From Bdellovibrionales bacterium CG10_big_fil_rev_8_21_14_0_10_45_34 (lineage in GTDB: Bacteria; Bdellovibrionota; Bdellovibrionia; Bdellovibrionales; 1-14-0-10-45-34): a DNA stretch of 64,000 nucleotides. The position numbers and the translations under genes were made by a program. This document shows, in pieces, positions 50,260-59,245 of the stretch (its first letter is position 1; each line of letters opens with the position of its first letter). Under the pieces are notes generated by a model. That model had not been told where the DNA came from, searched no databases, and was given only the letters and a program-made list of their open reading frames with translations. The stretch spans positions 129,501 through 193,500 of the forward strand of contig PEZS01000002.1 of NCBI GenBank assembly GCA_002778785.1, given 5' to 3'.

Positions 50260-51498
50260 ATGACCCAATCAATCCTTATACTAGGAGACGGCCAACTTGC
50301 TAGGATGCTACTTGAGGCCGCGAAGCCCCCCAAACTCGATGTTTGGGCCTTGGGGAGCTCTCTTTCTAGCCCGGCTGCGCAGGTTTCAAAACAGTTCATT
50401 GCTTCGGAGCGTCCACTCGCTGAATCTATTTTGCTCGCCCTCGACGAAATTGAAACCAGCCAGAACTCTTCTCGTGATCACAAAGTGATCGTTACATTTG
50501 AAAGTGAATTTCAAGACACCACTGCACTTGCTGGTTTGAGCGAATTAAACAGTGAAATAAACAGCGAAATGATAAAACCAACTGGCCTTCAATTTTTGCC
50601 AGACCTCAAGTCAATTTCTTTGCTTCAAGACAAGCTCTCCCAAAAAAAACTTCTCAAGCAAAATGGATTAGAAACATCAAAATTTGTCGTCATGAATGAA
50701 TCTTCTATTGATTCCTTAAAGAAATTTTCAGAGGACGCAGTATTGAAGTTCAGCAGGATGGGTTATGACGGCAAGGGATGCTTCTTTTTTGGCGCATCTT
50801 CTACACAAAAAGAACTCAACCTGTTCTTTCAACGAGCAGAATTAAATCAGGCGCAAATCTACGCTGAACAAAGAGTGAATTTTCGCCGAGAGCTCTCTAA
50901 AGTTGCAGTTTCACACGAAGCAGGGATATCTTTTTATGGCATGATCGAAACATTTCAGAAGGATGGAATATGCCTGGCCGCGTGGCCAGCTGCACTCACA
51001 GAACAACTCGCCAAAAAAGAAGAGGCCATTGAAGCTGCTATTCGTAAGTTGCTTTTAAAGATTCAATTCCGAGGTGTCGTGGCCTTTGAACTATTCGAAA
51101 CGAGAGACGATTTGCTGGTAAACGAGCTTGCTCCGAGGGTTCACAATTCAGCGCACCTCACGCTGATGTCGAGTCGATGTTCCCAGTTTGAAGCACACCT
51201 TCGCGCCATTAGTTCCCTTGAGGTTGATGAAAAAACCTTAGCTTTTGAAAAAGATGTATTGATGATTAATCTTATCGCGATGGTGTCGGGTTTCCCGTCT
51301 GAAAACCTTATCAACGGGGTTCGACGTTTAGGTAGCGTTTACTGGTACGACAAAAAAGAACTTCGCCCAGGACGCAAAATGGGTCATATTTTAAAAGAAA
51401 TTCCGAGTTTTCAGACAGAATCTCAGCGCATTCGCTTTATCAACGATGAAATTGCAAATGCCACCTCAAATTGGGAGAGGCTCCAAAATGAAGGGTAA
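50260..51498 (+). CDS. purK: N5-carboxyaminoimidazole ribonucleotide synthase PurK
   Basis: The 412-residue ATP-grasp enzyme begins [17 protein letters not shown]. It has [32 protein letters not shown] (the PurK YDGKG loop) and [15 protein letters not shown] (metal-binding NELAPR). It carboxylates AIR using ATP and bicarbonate in purine synthesis. Slightly longer than E. coli PurK. purE overlaps its last 11 bases. Confidence 0.92.
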   Translation: MTQSILILGDGQLARMLLEAAKPPKLDVWALGSSLSSPAAQVSKQFIASERPLAESILLALDEIETSQNSSRDHKVIVTFESEFQDTTALAGLSELNSEINSEMIKPTGLQFLPDLKSISLLQDKLSQKKLLKQNGLETSKFVVMNESSIDSLKKFSEDAVLKFSRMGYDGKGCFFFGASSTQKELNLFFQRAELNQAQIYAEQRVNFRRELSKVAVSHEAGISFYGMIETFQKDGICLAAWPAALTEQLAKKEEAIEAAIRKLLLKIQFRGVVAFELFETRDDLLVNELAPRVHNSAHLTLMSSRCSQFEAHLRAISSLEVDEKTLAFEKDVLMINLIAMVSGFPSENLINGVRRLGSVYWYDKKELRPGRKMGHILKEIPSFQTESQRIRFINDEIANATSNWERLQNEG

Positions 51499-52000
51499 GA
51501 AAAGTCCAAAAGTTCTCGTTATAATGGGAAGTCAAAGTGATTGGCCTGTTATGAAAGAGGCCTGCCGGGTACTTAAACAGTTTAAAGTGCCCTATCTAAA
51601 AGATGTTGTTTCTGCTCATCGAACTCCTAAAAAGATGTATGACGTTGCAACCAATGCAGAAAAAAGTGGATTTGCCGTAATTGTTGCTGGCGCAGGCGGT
51701 AGCGCGCATTTGCCTGGAATGGTTGCCTCGCTTACCAATCTTCCTGTGATTGGAGTTCCCGTTGAGACGAAATCGCTCAAAGGTATCGATTCACTACTCT
51801 CAATAGTTCAAATGCCGCCCGGAGTACCAGTTGCCACTGTCAGCATAAACGGCGCAAGAAATGCCGGACTTCTAGCTGTAAAAATTATTTGTTTATGCGC
51901 AGCTACTGGTATCACAAAAGGCCTACTTAAAAAGTTTGTAGCGTCTCAGGCTGAATCAGTATCCAAGATGTCCAAAAAGGTTCGACAGACAAAAGTCTAA
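51488..52000 (+). CDS. purE: N5-carboxyaminoimidazole ribonucleotide mutase PurE
   Basis: The 170-residue protein has [25 protein letters not shown] (catalytic His) and [29 protein letters not shown], all PurE class I signatures. It moves the carboxylate from N5 to C4 to give CAIR. ATG 51488 is used with GGGAGAGG upstream. It overlaps purK by 11 bases, so the two are coupled. Confidence 0.95.
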   Translation: MKGKKSPKVLVIMGSQSDWPVMKEACRVLKQFKVPYLKDVVSAHRTPKKMYDVATNAEKSGFAVIVAGAGGSAHLPGMVASLTNLPVIGVPVETKSLKGIDSLLSIVQMPPGVPVATVSINGARNAGLLAVKIICLCAATGITKGLLKKFVASQAESVSKMSKKVRQTKV

Positions 52001-52030
52001 AACTGCTTGAAAGTCTCAATTCCAAACAAA

Positions 52031-52058
52031 CCCTATTTTAGTATCTTACAAAATAGGG
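52031..52058. terminator. 9-bp inverted repeat after purE
   Basis: CCCTATTTT (52031-52039) is an exact inverted copy of AAAATAGGG (52050-52058) with a 10-base loop. There is no T-run afterwards. It may end the purKE transcript or be an operator for the following gene. Confidence 0.45.
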
Positions 52059-52140
52059 GTAGAATGACCGATAAGATAAGGTGGCTCGAAGCCCCATCGG
52101 GTTGTTGGCTACTTGTATCAACCGTATTTAGAGGAGATTC

Positions 52141-53037
52141 ATGGGATCAGCGTCGGCAAAAAGATTGTCAAGCGAAGACATGACACCTGACCACCAGGAG
52201 CCGAAGTCCTTTGGACACGTTCTCGTGAGCAACATTCAGGGTGTAACTGTTTTCAAGCTTCCTCCCAGAATCGACGCGGATGTACTCGCTAGTTTGGCGC
52301 AGGGATTCGACGAAGTGATTCAGCATCCAACACCGCTTGTGGTTTTTGATTTTGCTCGAGTTCAAGTGATAAATATTCTTTCGTACCGCGATTTCGTCGT
52401 CTTTGCACAAAAGATGAAAAAACAAGGCGGAGGAGTTGCTTCTATCAATCTCTCCGCTGAGATAAATAGGCAGATTGACAAAGAGGGGCTCGAGTCAGTA
52501 TTCAATCCAACTTCAACACTTAACAAAGCTCTTTTAAACGCGGGCCTCATTAAAAATACACCGGCGATTGATGTTAAGTTTATAAATCCCTTTATTAAGG
52601 CCGTGCTAAAGACTTTAGGTCTTCAAGCAAACACCGTTATTGACATTGGCACTCCAAGAATTCGCAGCGAATCTGAACCTCTTCAAGTTGATATCGCTGG
52701 CGTGCTGAATATTACTAGTCACGCATTTCATGGAACTCTTGCCATCTGCTTTACAAAGAAAGTGTTCTTAGGAGTTTATGCCAACATGTTTGGCGAAACA
52801 AAAAATGAAATCACACCTGAGATGGAAGATGCCGTGGGGGAGCTTTTAAATATTATATTTGGTAGCGCCAAGGCCGAGCTTAACGATTATCAGCACTACT
52901 CAATTCAAAAGGCAATTCCCACAGTCGTTAAAGGAAGCCAACTGAACGTGCACCACTCTTCTAGCCTCAATTCCGTACTCATTCCGTTTACGACAGACTT
53001 CGGCGAGTTTTTTCTAGATATCTGCGTACCTACTTAA
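52141..53037 (+). CDS. STAS-domain and CheX-like phosphatase fusion protein
   Basis: The 298-residue protein has an N-terminal STAS-like domain (about 25-130; VVFDFARVQVINILSYRDFVVFAQ) and a C-terminal CheX/CheC-like domain (about 175-298). The CheX motif EDAVGELLNIIFGSAKAEL contains the E-x2-N-type catalytic pair (Glu at the start, Asn in LLNII). CheX dephosphorylates CheY-P in chemotaxis. The STAS domain suggests that input through a partner switch controls it. GGAG before ATG 52141. No other chemotaxis gene is near. Confidence 0.8.
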   Translation: MGSASAKRLSSEDMTPDHQEPKSFGHVLVSNIQGVTVFKLPPRIDADVLASLAQGFDEVIQHPTPLVVFDFARVQVINILSYRDFVVFAQKMKKQGGGVASINLSAEINRQIDKEGLESVFNPTSTLNKALLNAGLIKNTPAIDVKFINPFIKAVLKTLGLQANTVIDIGTPRIRSESEPLQVDIAGVLNITSHAFHGTLAICFTKKVFLGVYANMFGETKNEITPEMEDAVGELLNIIFGSAKAELNDYQHYSIQKAIPTVVKGSQLNVHHSSSLNSVLIPFTTDFGEFFLDICVPT

Positions 53038-53059
53038 TTTCTATTTTGATAATGTTCAG

Positions 53060-53091
53060 GGCTGTTGACGTTTCATTAAACTTCAACAGCC
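53060..53091. terminator. Terminator between STAS-CheX and secF
   Basis: GGCTGTTGA (53060-53068) pairs with TCAACAGCC (53083-53091), and GTTT/AAAC pairs inside it around CATT. It sits between convergent genes and probably serves both. Confidence 0.7.
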
Positions 53092-53114
53092 ACTAGACTA
53101 AATTATTTGAGTGT

Positions 53115-54023
53115 TCAAGCGCCCAACTTCTTGAGGCGACGCTTCTCCATAAACAACACCATCGGATTTGCCACGAAAATAGACGACGCTACTCCGATGG
53201 AAAATCCCAACAACATGACGAGGGCGAAATCTGCCAGCACGGGCCCACCCAATAGCCAAAGGCTGACGACGACAAACAGTGTCGAAATGGTGGTTAATAA
53301 GGTACGGGCAAGATTCTGGCTGATAGAGCGATTGATGACCTTTTCGATCGGCCAATCTTTATGAAGTTTCAGCATTTCGCGAATCCGGTCGTAGATGACA
53401 ATGGTATCGTTGCAGGCATAACCAGCGATAGTCATAAGTGCCGCAACCACACTTAAAGTGAACTCCTTTTGCAGAAGAACCCAAACACCCATTACGATAA
53501 CAACGTCGACGACAAGTGAGCGAACCATTCCTGGAGCATAGCGCATGTCAAATCTCAGCATTATATAAATGAGGATTCCCACTATTGAGTAAAACAAAGA
53601 AAGCAAGGCACCAACCTGTAGTCGTTTACCAGCCTGAGGTCCAACGACATCAGCTCGGCGGATTTCTGACTGACCAGCAATATTAGCGTCTCGAAGCATT
53701 CTCTCAACATTGCCCGTAACTTCATCAAGTTTTTCGGCCTGAACCTTAACGAGATAATCATTGTGACTGCTATCACCTACTTTTACGACTTTGGGTTCGC
53801 CATACCCAAGTTTCTCGATTTCTGATCGAACTTTAGTGATGTCCCAGTCTTGGGGAAGGCGCAGTTCTAGCTCGGCGCCGCCCGTAAATTCGATGCCAAA
53901 ATTAAGACCTTTCGTAAAAATACCTATTAAGCTCGCAATAATAGCAACGGTACTTAGCCATACGAAAGGTTTCGAGATAGACAAAAAGTCAAAGTCAAAG
54001 TCTCTTGGAATAAAATTAAACAT
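53115..54023 (-). CDS. secF: Protein translocase subunit SecF
   Basis: This 302-residue protein has the SecF layout: one helix, a periplasmic domain starting NFGIEFTGGAELELRL, then five helices with AGYACNDTIVIYDRIREML (the D-x6-R relay) and NRSISQNLARTLLTTIST. It works with SecD to pull exported proteins through SecYEG using proton motive force. It is 120 bases downstream of secD. Confidence 0.96.
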   Translation of the reverse strand: MFNFIPRDFDFDFLSISKPFVWLSTVAIIASLIGIFTKGLNFGIEFTGGAELELRLPQDWDITKVRSEIEKLGYGEPKVVKVGDSSHNDYLVKVQAEKLDEVTGNVERMLRDANIAGQSEIRRADVVGPQAGKRLQVGALLSLFYSIVGILIYIMLRFDMRYAPGMVRSLVVDVVIVMGVWVLLQKEFTLSVVAALMTIAGYACNDTIVIYDRIREMLKLHKDWPIEKVINRSISQNLARTLLTTISTLFVVVSLWLLGGPVLADFALVMLLGFSIGVASSIFVANPMVLFMEKRRLKKLGA

Positions 54024-54143
54024 CTTAGAATCCTCTCTTTATCCACTTTATCAGCTTCGCGAGTTCAAATTCCTCTAAAAATCTAAACTCAAATACCACT
54101 CAACATTCCAAAAAAATCGGTACATCTCTTTAATTTCGCTCAA

Positions 54144-55868
54144 TCAAATACTCATCTTTTTAGTGCCTTTTTGGAGGCCAATGTAGGCATCAAAAATCAA
54201 CTTCGCCACGATTACCGCACAGAAGAGTGTGGTTGCGATACTGATAAGCAAGGTGACTGCGTATCCTTTGATCGGGCCCGTTCCAAAACTCAATAAAATA
54301 ATCGCAATGATTGCCTGAGTAAGATGGGAGTCGATAATACAAGTGAGAGCTCGGTCAAACCCACGCTCTACCGCCCCGACGATGGATGCTCCCTCATGAA
54401 TCTCGTCTCGAATTCTTTCAAAAATAATCACGTTACTATCAACTGCGATACCGATCCCTAGGGCAATACCCGCAATTCCAGGTAGAGTTAGGGTGGCTCC
54501 AATTCCGATAAGAATGGCAATCATCATTGAAGCATTAAGTACAAGCGAAATGACGGCGATAACCCCACTGACTCGATAGTAAAAAATCATAAATATCACG
54601 ATGAGGGCACAGCCAATTAAACCGGCTGTAACGCCTTTCGAAATAGAGTCAGCTCCCAGTGTCGGACCGATCACTCTTTGTTCCGAAAGATCAAGCCTGG
54701 CCGGAAGTGCGCCAGCTCTTAGTACAATCGAAAGATCGTTTGCCTCTTTGAGAGTTTGATTTTGATCAACGTTTCCACGGCCAAGCGTGATGACACCCTC
54801 ACCGCCTGGGATCTTTGATTCGATATTAGGCGCCGAGTGCACAATGCCATCTAGAACAATCGCCATGCGGCGACCAATATTCTTTTCAGTGAGTGCAGCA
54901 AAGTCGGCTGCCCCTGTGGGCTCAAGCTTAAATGCTACCTGAGATGCGCCGTATTGATCGAAAGTCACGTAGGCATCTCGCAGAAGATCTCCGGAAATCT
55001 CAGTGCGCATCTTCAGAATGTAAGGAATCCCCGTAGCCACGTTCTGAACCTGATCGCCCGAATTTCGTTCAAAGGCGATCACCGAGTCTTCTGGTATTTT
55101 ACCTTTAGCAAACTGATTGACCCGCTCTACGTAATCCAAGAAGCTTTTCCCCGCCTCAAATTTAATCTGCGCGTCAGTCTCCGCGGCCTGAAGTATTTCT
55201 CCCAAGTTTGTCTTGGTCATCGCTTCTTCATCGACAAGCTTAAACTCCAACTTGGCTGTCCGGCCAATAAGGGACTTTGCCCGGTCCAAATCGGAAACTC
55301 CAGGAAGCTCAATGACAATTCTGTCCGTGCCCTGAGTAACAATTGATGGCTCGGTAACCCCGAATTCGTCGATACGGTTACGGATAACCTGAATACTTTG
55401 ATCAAGCGTTCTTTCTTGAAGTGATTGGCGATGAATCCATGAAAAGCTGGTTTCAAGACGAGCCGGCTCTTCTTGGATCACTAAAATCTCTGTGTAATCT
55501 GTGGCTAACATTTCTTTTAGGGCACCGAGCGCACCGGCGTCTCCACTAAAGTAGACATGTGGGTCGTCGCTCAATGTCATAGCATCGCCGACGTAGCTGG
55601 TGGTCACTTTGAGTGACTTCTCTTTTTCTAATCTTTCAGCGATTGTGGCTGCACGCTTTTCCAGGCTTTCTTTGAACACTCTTTGAATGTCTACCGAGAA
55701 AACCATGTACATGCCGCCCTGGAGATCTAGCCCCAGATTCACTTTCTTTTTGATGGGAAAACTCGTGTTTTGTACATCAAGATTGGAAAATGTAGGGTAG
55801 AGATACATCCCAACGATTGTAAAAACCAAAATGACACCAATTAATTTAAGTTTCCAGACGCGATCCAT
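54144..55868 (-). CDS. secD: Protein translocase subunit SecD
   Basis: The 574-residue protein has KKVNLGLDLQGGMYMVF (D1 loop), TIQVIRNRIDEFGVTEPSI, and the membrane domain with GIALGIGIAVDSNVIIFERIRDE (D-x6-R). Six helices are predicted. SecD and SecF are separate here, as in most bacteria, but yajC is about 12 kb away instead of directly upstream. Confidence 0.96.
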   Translation of the reverse strand: MDRVWKLKLIGVILVFTIVGMYLYPTFSNLDVQNTSFPIKKKVNLGLDLQGGMYMVFSVDIQRVFKESLEKRAATIAERLEKEKSLKVTTSYVGDAMTLSDDPHVYFSGDAGALGALKEMLATDYTEILVIQEEPARLETSFSWIHRQSLQERTLDQSIQVIRNRIDEFGVTEPSIVTQGTDRIVIELPGVSDLDRAKSLIGRTAKLEFKLVDEEAMTKTNLGEILQAAETDAQIKFEAGKSFLDYVERVNQFAKGKIPEDSVIAFERNSGDQVQNVATGIPYILKMRTEISGDLLRDAYVTFDQYGASQVAFKLEPTGAADFAALTEKNIGRRMAIVLDGIVHSAPNIESKIPGGEGVITLGRGNVDQNQTLKEANDLSIVLRAGALPARLDLSEQRVIGPTLGADSISKGVTAGLIGCALIVIFMIFYYRVSGVIAVISLVLNASMMIAILIGIGATLTLPGIAGIALGIGIAVDSNVIIFERIRDEIHEGASIVGAVERGFDRALTCIIDSHLTQAIIAIILLSFGTGPIKGYAVTLLISIATTLFCAVIVAKLIFDAYIGLQKGTKKMSI

Positions 55869-56004
55869 TTAAGCTCCTTAAAGTAAAAGCTTTCAGAGTT
55901 TGCCATCACTATTTGCGTTGAACAAGGAGCTTGGATCTCTCAATCATTGCGCAAAAAGTCAATTGAATGTCTGTTTAAAGAATCACGAGGTTCTGGGACA
56001 AGGC

Positions 56005-56568
56005 TTAAGATGCAAGAGCAAGTGCGTTGGAGACGTCTTTAAATTTACCCGCGACTAGGCGGTCCACGAGCTGTTTTTTAAGAACGGTTCGAGTTTCGCG
56101 CTGATTATACTCTTTAAATGAGTACTCATCGTAGGTCACCATAGCTTTATCGAGCTCAACGACCTCGATGAGATATTCTCCGTCGCTCGAGTAGAATTTC
56201 CCTTCCCTTAGGTCATGAACGGTCAAGTTTAGCGGAACTCCTCGGGCCCTTTGCTGGAGGTCCCGAAACTCATAACTCCCGCGAAAGGAAACCAAGTTGC
56301 CAGCAAGTACAATGGCTGCACTCTTAGCAAGTGCCGGATGATTTTGGTATTTTAGAAAGAGGTCTAAAAGTGGCTTAGCCGCGTCAAGGTTGTTCTGCAA
56401 ATAGGCACTCAATAAAAAGCCCAAATAATGAAGTCGACTTCGCCAGTTTTCGCCGAGTAGCCTCTTACCAAGTTCTGGGAACCCCGAAAATTGCTCAAAC
56501 TTGTCCATATTACTGGGGTTTCTTAGCTGAAAAAGAAAATCATCAATATTACTTGGCGGCGTAATCAC
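56005..56568 (-). CDS. Hypothetical protein
   Basis: The 187-residue protein is soluble with no signal or membrane helix. The first half is helical and repeat-like (LGENWRSRLHYLGFLLSAYL, AAKPLLDLFLKYQNHPALAKSAAIVLAG), reminiscent of HEAT/TPR helices. The second half is beta-rich (EGKFYSSDGEYLIEVVELD). No family recognised. It lies upstream of secD on the same strand with a gap of 136 bases. Confidence 0.6.
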   Translation of the reverse strand: MITPPSNIDDFLFQLRNPSNMDKFEQFSGFPELGKRLLGENWRSRLHYLGFLLSAYLQNNLDAAKPLLDLFLKYQNHPALAKSAAIVLAGNLVSFRGSYEFRDLQQRARGVPLNLTVHDLREGKFYSSDGEYLIEVVELDKAMVTYDEYSFKEYNQRETRTVLKKQLVDRLVAGKFKDVSNALALAS

Positions 56569-56696
56569 TCGTACTCCTAACCCTAGTTATCGGCCCAACT
56601 TGGGTAACTATTTACGGACTTTTGCCTGGCTGTACAGCTAGTTGATCCTGAGGGAGTTCAGGAGTAGCCTCATGGCTATTGGTCTAAGGGGCAAAA

Positions 56697-57425
56697 ATGG
56701 GCGCACAGTGGAAGAATGCAAATAAAGCAGCCAACTCAGCGGTAAAGGGTGCCTTGATTCACAAGGTAACTAAAGAGATACAGGTCGCCGCAAAACTCGG
56801 TGGTGCGGAGATTTCTCACAATGCAAGACTAAGGGCCGCAGTCGAGGTTGCAAAGAAAATATCGGTTTCAAAAGACACTATCGAGCGCGCCATTCGTAAA
56901 GGTGCTGGGCTAGATAAAGATGGTGTAGATTACGAGACTGTCTTGTTCGAAGGATTTGCTCCCCACCAAGTGGCACTTATAGTGGAATGTCTCACAGACA
57001 ATAAGAACCGCACTTCTTCAAGCATTAAATCGAAGTTTACGAAGGGGGGCACACTTGGCTCGCCCGGAAGCGTCGGCTGGATGTTCGATCGACTTGGTGT
57101 TATAGAGGCTAAATCTCCTGGCACTGAAGCCGACCCTGAATCGGATGCCATCGAGGCAGGAGCACAAGACGTTAAAATGGTTATGACGGAAGCATCTGAA
57201 GATGAGACAAGTGTTCCAGCCGCCCAATTTCTCACAGAGCCTCAAGATCTGGACCACGTGAGCAAAAGTCTTGCCGCTAAAGGATGGCAGATTTTGAGCT
57301 CAGAATTGAGTTACATCGCAAAAGATAAGGTGCCGCTAACAGATGCTCAGCGCGGGGAAGTCGAAGAATTCTTGAATCGGATCGACGGCGATGATGATGT
57401 CCATCGAATCTATGTCGCTCTTTAA
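56697..57425 (+). CDS. YebC/PmpR-family protein
   Basis: The 242-residue protein belongs to the YebC/TACO1 family: KVTKEIQVAAKLGGAEISHN, LRAAVEVAKKISVSKDTIERAIRKGAG, YETVLFEGFAPHQVALIVECLTDNKNRT, FTKGGTLGSPGSVGWMFDRLG. Members help ribosomes through proline-rich stretches or act as DNA-binding regulators. The N-terminus, MGAQWKNANKAANSAVKG, differs from the standard MAGHSKW start and marks the second YebC subgroup. AAGGGGC precedes ATG 56697. Confidence 0.92.
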   Translation: MGAQWKNANKAANSAVKGALIHKVTKEIQVAAKLGGAEISHNARLRAAVEVAKKISVSKDTIERAIRKGAGLDKDGVDYETVLFEGFAPHQVALIVECLTDNKNRTSSSIKSKFTKGGTLGSPGSVGWMFDRLGVIEAKSPGTEADPESDAIEAGAQDVKMVMTEASEDETSVPAAQFLTEPQDLDHVSKSLAAKGWQILSSELSYIAKDKVPLTDAQRGEVEEFLNRIDGDDDVHRIYVAL

Positions 57426-57441
57426 GATAGATTGTTGAACT

Positions 57442-58515
57442 ATGGCTCGAATCCTTAAGGATCGATCAAAAAAACACGGTTTGCCACCTGGCTCGTTAAT
57501 TCCGGTGGTCGACGATAACAACTCAAAAGATTTTGAGTGTTCGATTTTCGAATACGACGCAGTGACGTTTACAGAGTCTGCGTCCGACAAATTGGTGTCG
57601 GCAATCAGAAGTGCTCAAGATAAACGGCGTGTCACTTGGGTAGCGCTTCAGGGCCTATCGGACCCCAAAAGAATTGAAGAAATCGGAAAGCTTTTTGGAA
57701 TTCAAGGACTTTGGATTGAAGACGTGCTCAATACCGACCACAGACCAAAGCTCGAAGAACTGAGCTCTTTGATTTTTCTCATTTTAAAGTCGCCAAGGAT
57801 TGAGGCACTGAACCCCGCCCATATTGAATTTGAACAGATCAATTTATTTTTAGGAGATGGCTTTGTACTAAGCGTTCAAGAGCGTCTTAGCAATGTATTT
57901 GAATTCGTGACAAAACGAATTCGAGACCGCAAAGGCATCGTTCGAGAAAAGGGCGCTGATTATCTTTTTTACGCCCTCCTCGACACTGTTATAGACAATT
58001 ACTTTGTCGTCACTGAAAAATTATCTCTTGAAATTGAAACAATAGAAGAAGAGGTCAATGAATTCGAAGATAGAGACTTCCCCGTAAGAATCAACAGACT
58101 CAAAACCGAAACTATTTTTCTTAAAAAGGCTATTGTACCTATACGCGAAGCTCTAACAGCAATTATTAAATCACAAAACCAGTTTTTAGAAGAGAAGACA
58201 AAAATTTATCTCAATGACGTTTTGGACCACGTTATTCAGATTATCGACGTCAATGAAAACAACAAAGAACTTCTTGTGAACTTAGCCTTCACCCACCAAA
58301 GCAAGCTCAATCAACGCACAAACGAAATAGTTAAAGTACTCACTCTGTTTGCTTCGATATTCAGCCCATTAACTTTTATAGTTGGCGTCTATGGAATGAA
58401 CTTTACTCACATGCCCGAGTATCAATGGGAGCACGGCTATGCTTTTATTTGGCTGCTGATTGCTTTCGTTGCAGGCATGATGCTTTATTTATTCAAGCGC
58501 AAGGGGTGGTTTTGA
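57442..58515 (+). CDS. corA: CorA-family magnesium/cobalt transporter
   Basis: The 357-residue protein has a large cytoplasmic domain and two C-terminal helices. The diagnostic YGMNFTHMPEYQWEHGY (GMN selectivity loop) lies between helices FASIFSPLTFIVGV and AFIWLLIAFVAGMMLYLF, with a basic KRKGWF end. It carries Mg2+ (also Co2+, Ni2+) across the inner membrane. It starts 16 bases after yebC and its stop overlaps the next gene. Confidence 0.94.
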   Translation: MARILKDRSKKHGLPPGSLIPVVDDNNSKDFECSIFEYDAVTFTESASDKLVSAIRSAQDKRRVTWVALQGLSDPKRIEEIGKLFGIQGLWIEDVLNTDHRPKLEELSSLIFLILKSPRIEALNPAHIEFEQINLFLGDGFVLSVQERLSNVFEFVTKRIRDRKGIVREKGADYLFYALLDTVIDNYFVVTEKLSLEIETIEEEVNEFEDRDFPVRINRLKTETIFLKKAIVPIREALTAIIKSQNQFLEEKTKIYLNDVLDHVIQIIDVNENNKELLVNLAFTHQSKLNQRTNEIVKVLTLFASIFSPLTFIVGVYGMNFTHMPEYQWEHGYAFIWLLIAFVAGMMLYLFKRKGWF

Positions 58516-59243
58516 AAACACAAAACAAAACTCTTCGCCTGAGTAAGCTTCTACCAATTACTGTCCCAAAGCAGCCCTCAGAGACGACGTGCGGCCCGAC
58601 ATGTCTTTACGCCACCTATCAATATTACGGGCACAAGACCGATCTAGATTCCGTCATTCGAGAAGTTCGAGTGCTCGACGAAGGAGGCACTTTAGGCGTT
58701 GCCATCGGGCTTCACGCGCTAGATGCCGGCTTTAAAGTCTCTATATGTAACTACAACCTGGCCCTTTTCGATCCGACTTGGTTTTCTTTAGAGAGTCGCG
58801 ACCTTATCGAAAAACTGAGATCACAAAGAGACGTTAAAGCAAAATCAAAACTTCAGTTGGCCTCAGAATACTATATTGAATTTTTAGAAAAAGGTGGACG
58901 TGTTTTTCATCAGGAACTCTCTGGAAAACTCATAGCTCGTGCTATTTCTCATGGTATTCCTGTCCTTACGGGTTTGAGCGCCACTTATCTTTACCAGACT
59001 TCCCGTGAAATTGGCGACGACTGTAGATCTGACGATATTTACGGAGAACCACAAGGACACTTTGTAGTGATTTCTGGCTATGACTTAAAGAAAAAGACAT
59101 TGAAGATTTCGGACCCCTTTAAAGGCAATCCCCATGGTGGAACCCAAGACTACAATTTGCCTAGTCGGAGAGTTCTTAGTTCCATTCTTCTTGGTATTGT
59201 CACCTATGACGCCAACTTGCTTTTTATAGAACCTAGGGAATAG
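58512..59243 (+). CDS. C39-like cysteine peptidase in a peptide-ligase cassette
   Basis: This 243-residue protein has the papain-like order of C39 peptidases. ETTCGPTCLYATYQYYG holds the nucleophile Cys near residue 25, PQGHFVVISGYD the catalytic His near 190, and LKISDPF the Asp. There is no signal peptide or transporter domain, so it is a free cytosolic peptidase or amidase. TTG 58512 is chosen because AAGGGG lies 5 bases upstream; it overlaps the corA stop. The RimK-like gene begins 2 bases after its stop, so they are coupled. It probably trims or transfers the product of the ligases. Confidence 0.78.
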   Translation: MKTQNKTLRLSKLLPITVPKQPSETTCGPTCLYATYQYYGHKTDLDSVIREVRVLDEGGTLGVAIGLHALDAGFKVSICNYNLALFDPTWFSLESRDLIEKLRSQRDVKAKSKLQLASEYYIEFLEKGGRVFHQELSGKLIARAISHGIPVLTGLSATYLYQTSREIGDDCRSDDIYGEPQGHFVVISGYDLKKKTLKISDPFKGNPHGGTQDYNLPSRRVLSSILLGIVTYDANLLFIEPRE

Positions 59244-59245
59244 AT

